Shown here: in pieces, positions 57,806-59,165 of the stretch
Layout of the letters: each line of letters opens with the position of its first letter
Position numbering within the stretch: position 1 is the stretch's first letter
Translations under genes and position numbers: made by a program
The notes under the pieces: model-generated
Databases searched by the model: none
Seen by the model: only the letters and a program-made list of their open reading frames with translations
What the model was told of the DNA's origin: nothing
Source: Diplocarpon mali
Lineage: Eukaryota > Ascomycota > Leotiomycetes > Helotiales > Drepanopezizaceae
Assembly (NCBI GenBank): GCA_024741835.1
Contig: JAENRP010000175.1
Coordinates: 1-59,165, forward strand
Direction of reading: 5' to 3'
Length of the DNA: 59,165 bases

Positions 57806-59165
57806 ATGTCAGTTGTTGCCTTAGGTAGCAAGTCAATAAATACTACTAGTAATAAGCTAATGTTGGAGGGTGGCTTTTTATAGGAGGGCAAGTCACTAAG
57901 ATTATTGGAAGATATAGTAAGCACTTATAGAACGTTAGGTGAAATAGAATAATAGGTATTCTTAAACTTATCTATTAAAGTATTAAACTATAGAATCTCT
58001 ACGGTCGAAGAAGGATTTTTAAGCTTTGATGATTTTCTTAAGAATAAGCTTAAGATAAAGGGAATCGATTATGAAAAATTCCTATAGGAATATCAAGGGT
58101 ATGCTAATTCAATCGATCTATTTCAAAAGAATCGAGATAAGAAAAATGAGTATATAAAAAGGTTATTGCAATTTATAGGTAGTACCTATAGTACACTTTT
58201 TCAAACATACTTTATAATTGATATTACTGCTAATAATGCCCTGCAGAGGTTTGGTAAAATTTTTAAGATATACCAACTAGTGGCAAAGGCTATATAGGTA
58301 TTAAATTATTTCACTATTTAAAAAGGTATAAAAAAGCTATAGGGAAATAGTACGTAAGGTAGAAAATTTATAGGTTTCTTAAGTACTATTATCCACTCCG
58401 CTATTCAGACTATAAAGGATAGCCCCTCCTAGTATAATAATATTACATTGCTAGACCAAATAGTTCTAAATACCCTTAGTTTGCAATAGTTATAATATAG
58501 TTTACTTATTATAAAGGAAAAGATAATCTATCTAGCTAAGTATACTATAAACTACTTTAATAATAAGACAGAAAGATAGGAGTTTATTATACCCGCCGCT
58601 TAGAAAATGCTACCACCTTTAGAAGATTCAACTAATAAGTAAAATTTAACTTATAGGCCTGGCCCACAGGTAGAAGTACTACGTAAGGAGGATATCCCTA
58701 AGCCAGAGGTACCTATAATACCTAGAACTCAAATAGCTAACTATTGCGATCACTAATCATTAGACTTAGACGAGTTTGATTTACTATCCTTAGAGATGTC
58801 CTAAACACTTAGAATACTAGTAGTAAAGAAGTTGACTTATAAGCCTAGCCTACGGGTTAGAATACGTAATAATATAGACTTTAAAGATGATCTGATAGAC
58901 AAAGAGAACAATCCTATTACTAATGTAATAGAAATTTTTAATAATATTAAAAAGGATATAGCCGATATTATACAAACCTTTTCCAAAGACTTATAAAAAT
59001 TTGTTTTGAAATTCTATAAGTTAATAATAAAGCATTTGAAAAAGGAAGGTCAAGGAGAAGTTTTACTAGTATAAGAAGCGATGGCAAGAGCTATTAAATA
59101 AATTATAAAGCTATAATAAGACGAATTTTCTATAGATAATATTATATATTTCTTTATTAAGCATA
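57806..59165 (+). pseudogene. Gene Y: paralogue of gene X, incomplete at window edge
   Basis: Starts ATG TCA GTT (57806) and stays in one frame to the window end (about 453 codons), with stops at Gln/Trp-type codons. It aligns with X: Y STYRTLGEIE with X STYAALGDIE; Y FDDFLKNKLKIKGI with X FDNFLIKELRLKGI; Y VLNYFTI...KGIKKL with X ILNFFII...KGVVKF; both then FIG. A palindrome-encoded TYRPGPQV begins at residue 282, against 283 in X, each preceded by NL. A second palindrome (58834) gives TYKPSLRV. Function unknown. X and Y differ widely outside these blocks, so they are old duplicates. Confidence 0.72.

Larger units (their letters stand above)
46055..59165 (+). mobile_element. G1 Ty3/gypsy element, plus copy, with extra genes X and Y; runs off window
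   Basis: 5' LTR 46055-46299, PBS, leader, gag-PR, RT-RNase H-IN, then gene X and gene Y on the same strand. No 3' LTR occurs before 59165, so if X and Y belong to the element it exceeds 13 kb. Membership of X is supported by its identical position in the inverted copy 1; membership of Y cannot be tested here. Nine palindromes lie between the leader and the end of X, two more in Y. All coding parts are RIP-damaged. Confidence 0.82.

Noticed and set aside
1..59165. Host genes, rRNA, tRNA genes or a centromere/telomere signature
   Set aside because: Every coding stretch I could read belongs to a retroelement or to X/Y; no telomeric or rDNA repeats were seen. The AT-rich nest could be pericentromeric but nothing in the sequence shows that.

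Overview
This window is an AT-rich, almost wholly transposon-derived block from what looks like the nuclear genome of a filamentous ascomycete (inference). I see no intact host gene. Nearly everything can be read as decayed LTR retrotransposons in which long reading frames are preserved but Gln and Trp codons have become TAA/TAG, Cys and His have become Tyr, and catalytic Asp has become Asn. That C-to-T / G-to-A pattern is the signature of repeat-induced point mutation (RIP).

Layout. 1-5870: minus-strand chromovirus-type Ty3/gypsy element (gag, PR, RT, RNase H, IN, chromodomain), with its 3' end off the left edge. 5875-16415: minus-strand copy of a second Ty3/gypsy family, here called G1, cut by the chromovirus. 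16416-20225: an LTR scrap and a second G1 copy (gag-PR only). 20257-23252: a 3.0-kb gag-only LTR element with a 45-N gap. 20226-20256 plus 23253-26706: minus-strand copia family C3. 26707-30126: plus-strand copia family C1. 30127-44689: a second plus-strand C1 copy, split by copia C2 (31995-43934). C2 is itself split by a minus-strand C1 (36021-42158) and a solo G1 LTR (42871-43116). 44690-46054: a C1 scrap and a C1 solo LTR. 46055-59165: plus-strand G1 copy, the most complete one, running off the right edge. Target-site duplications and rejoined reading frames show that these are nested insertions.

Two things stand out. First, a 23-bp GC-rich palindrome (arm ACTCGCGGGCC, one central base, then the reverse complement) occurs at least 48 times by eye, in G1, the gag-only element, C1 and C2, but not in the chromovirus or C3. 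It usually sits in frame inside coding linkers. Because it is a palindrome it encodes the same octapeptide, TRGPGPRV, from either strand. This resembles the protein-inserted palindromic elements of Rickettsia, but here it is in fungal retroelements.

Second, G1 carries a large extra gene (X, about 1,120 codons) downstream of pol. It is present in the same place in two independently positioned copies. In the plus-strand copy it is followed by a paralogue (Y) with its own pyrimidine-rich upstream region. I do not recognise the X/Y family. G1 also has a gag-PR to RT frame offset that is identical in both copies.

All domain boundaries are by-eye estimates. LTR ends and TSDs are exact where stated.
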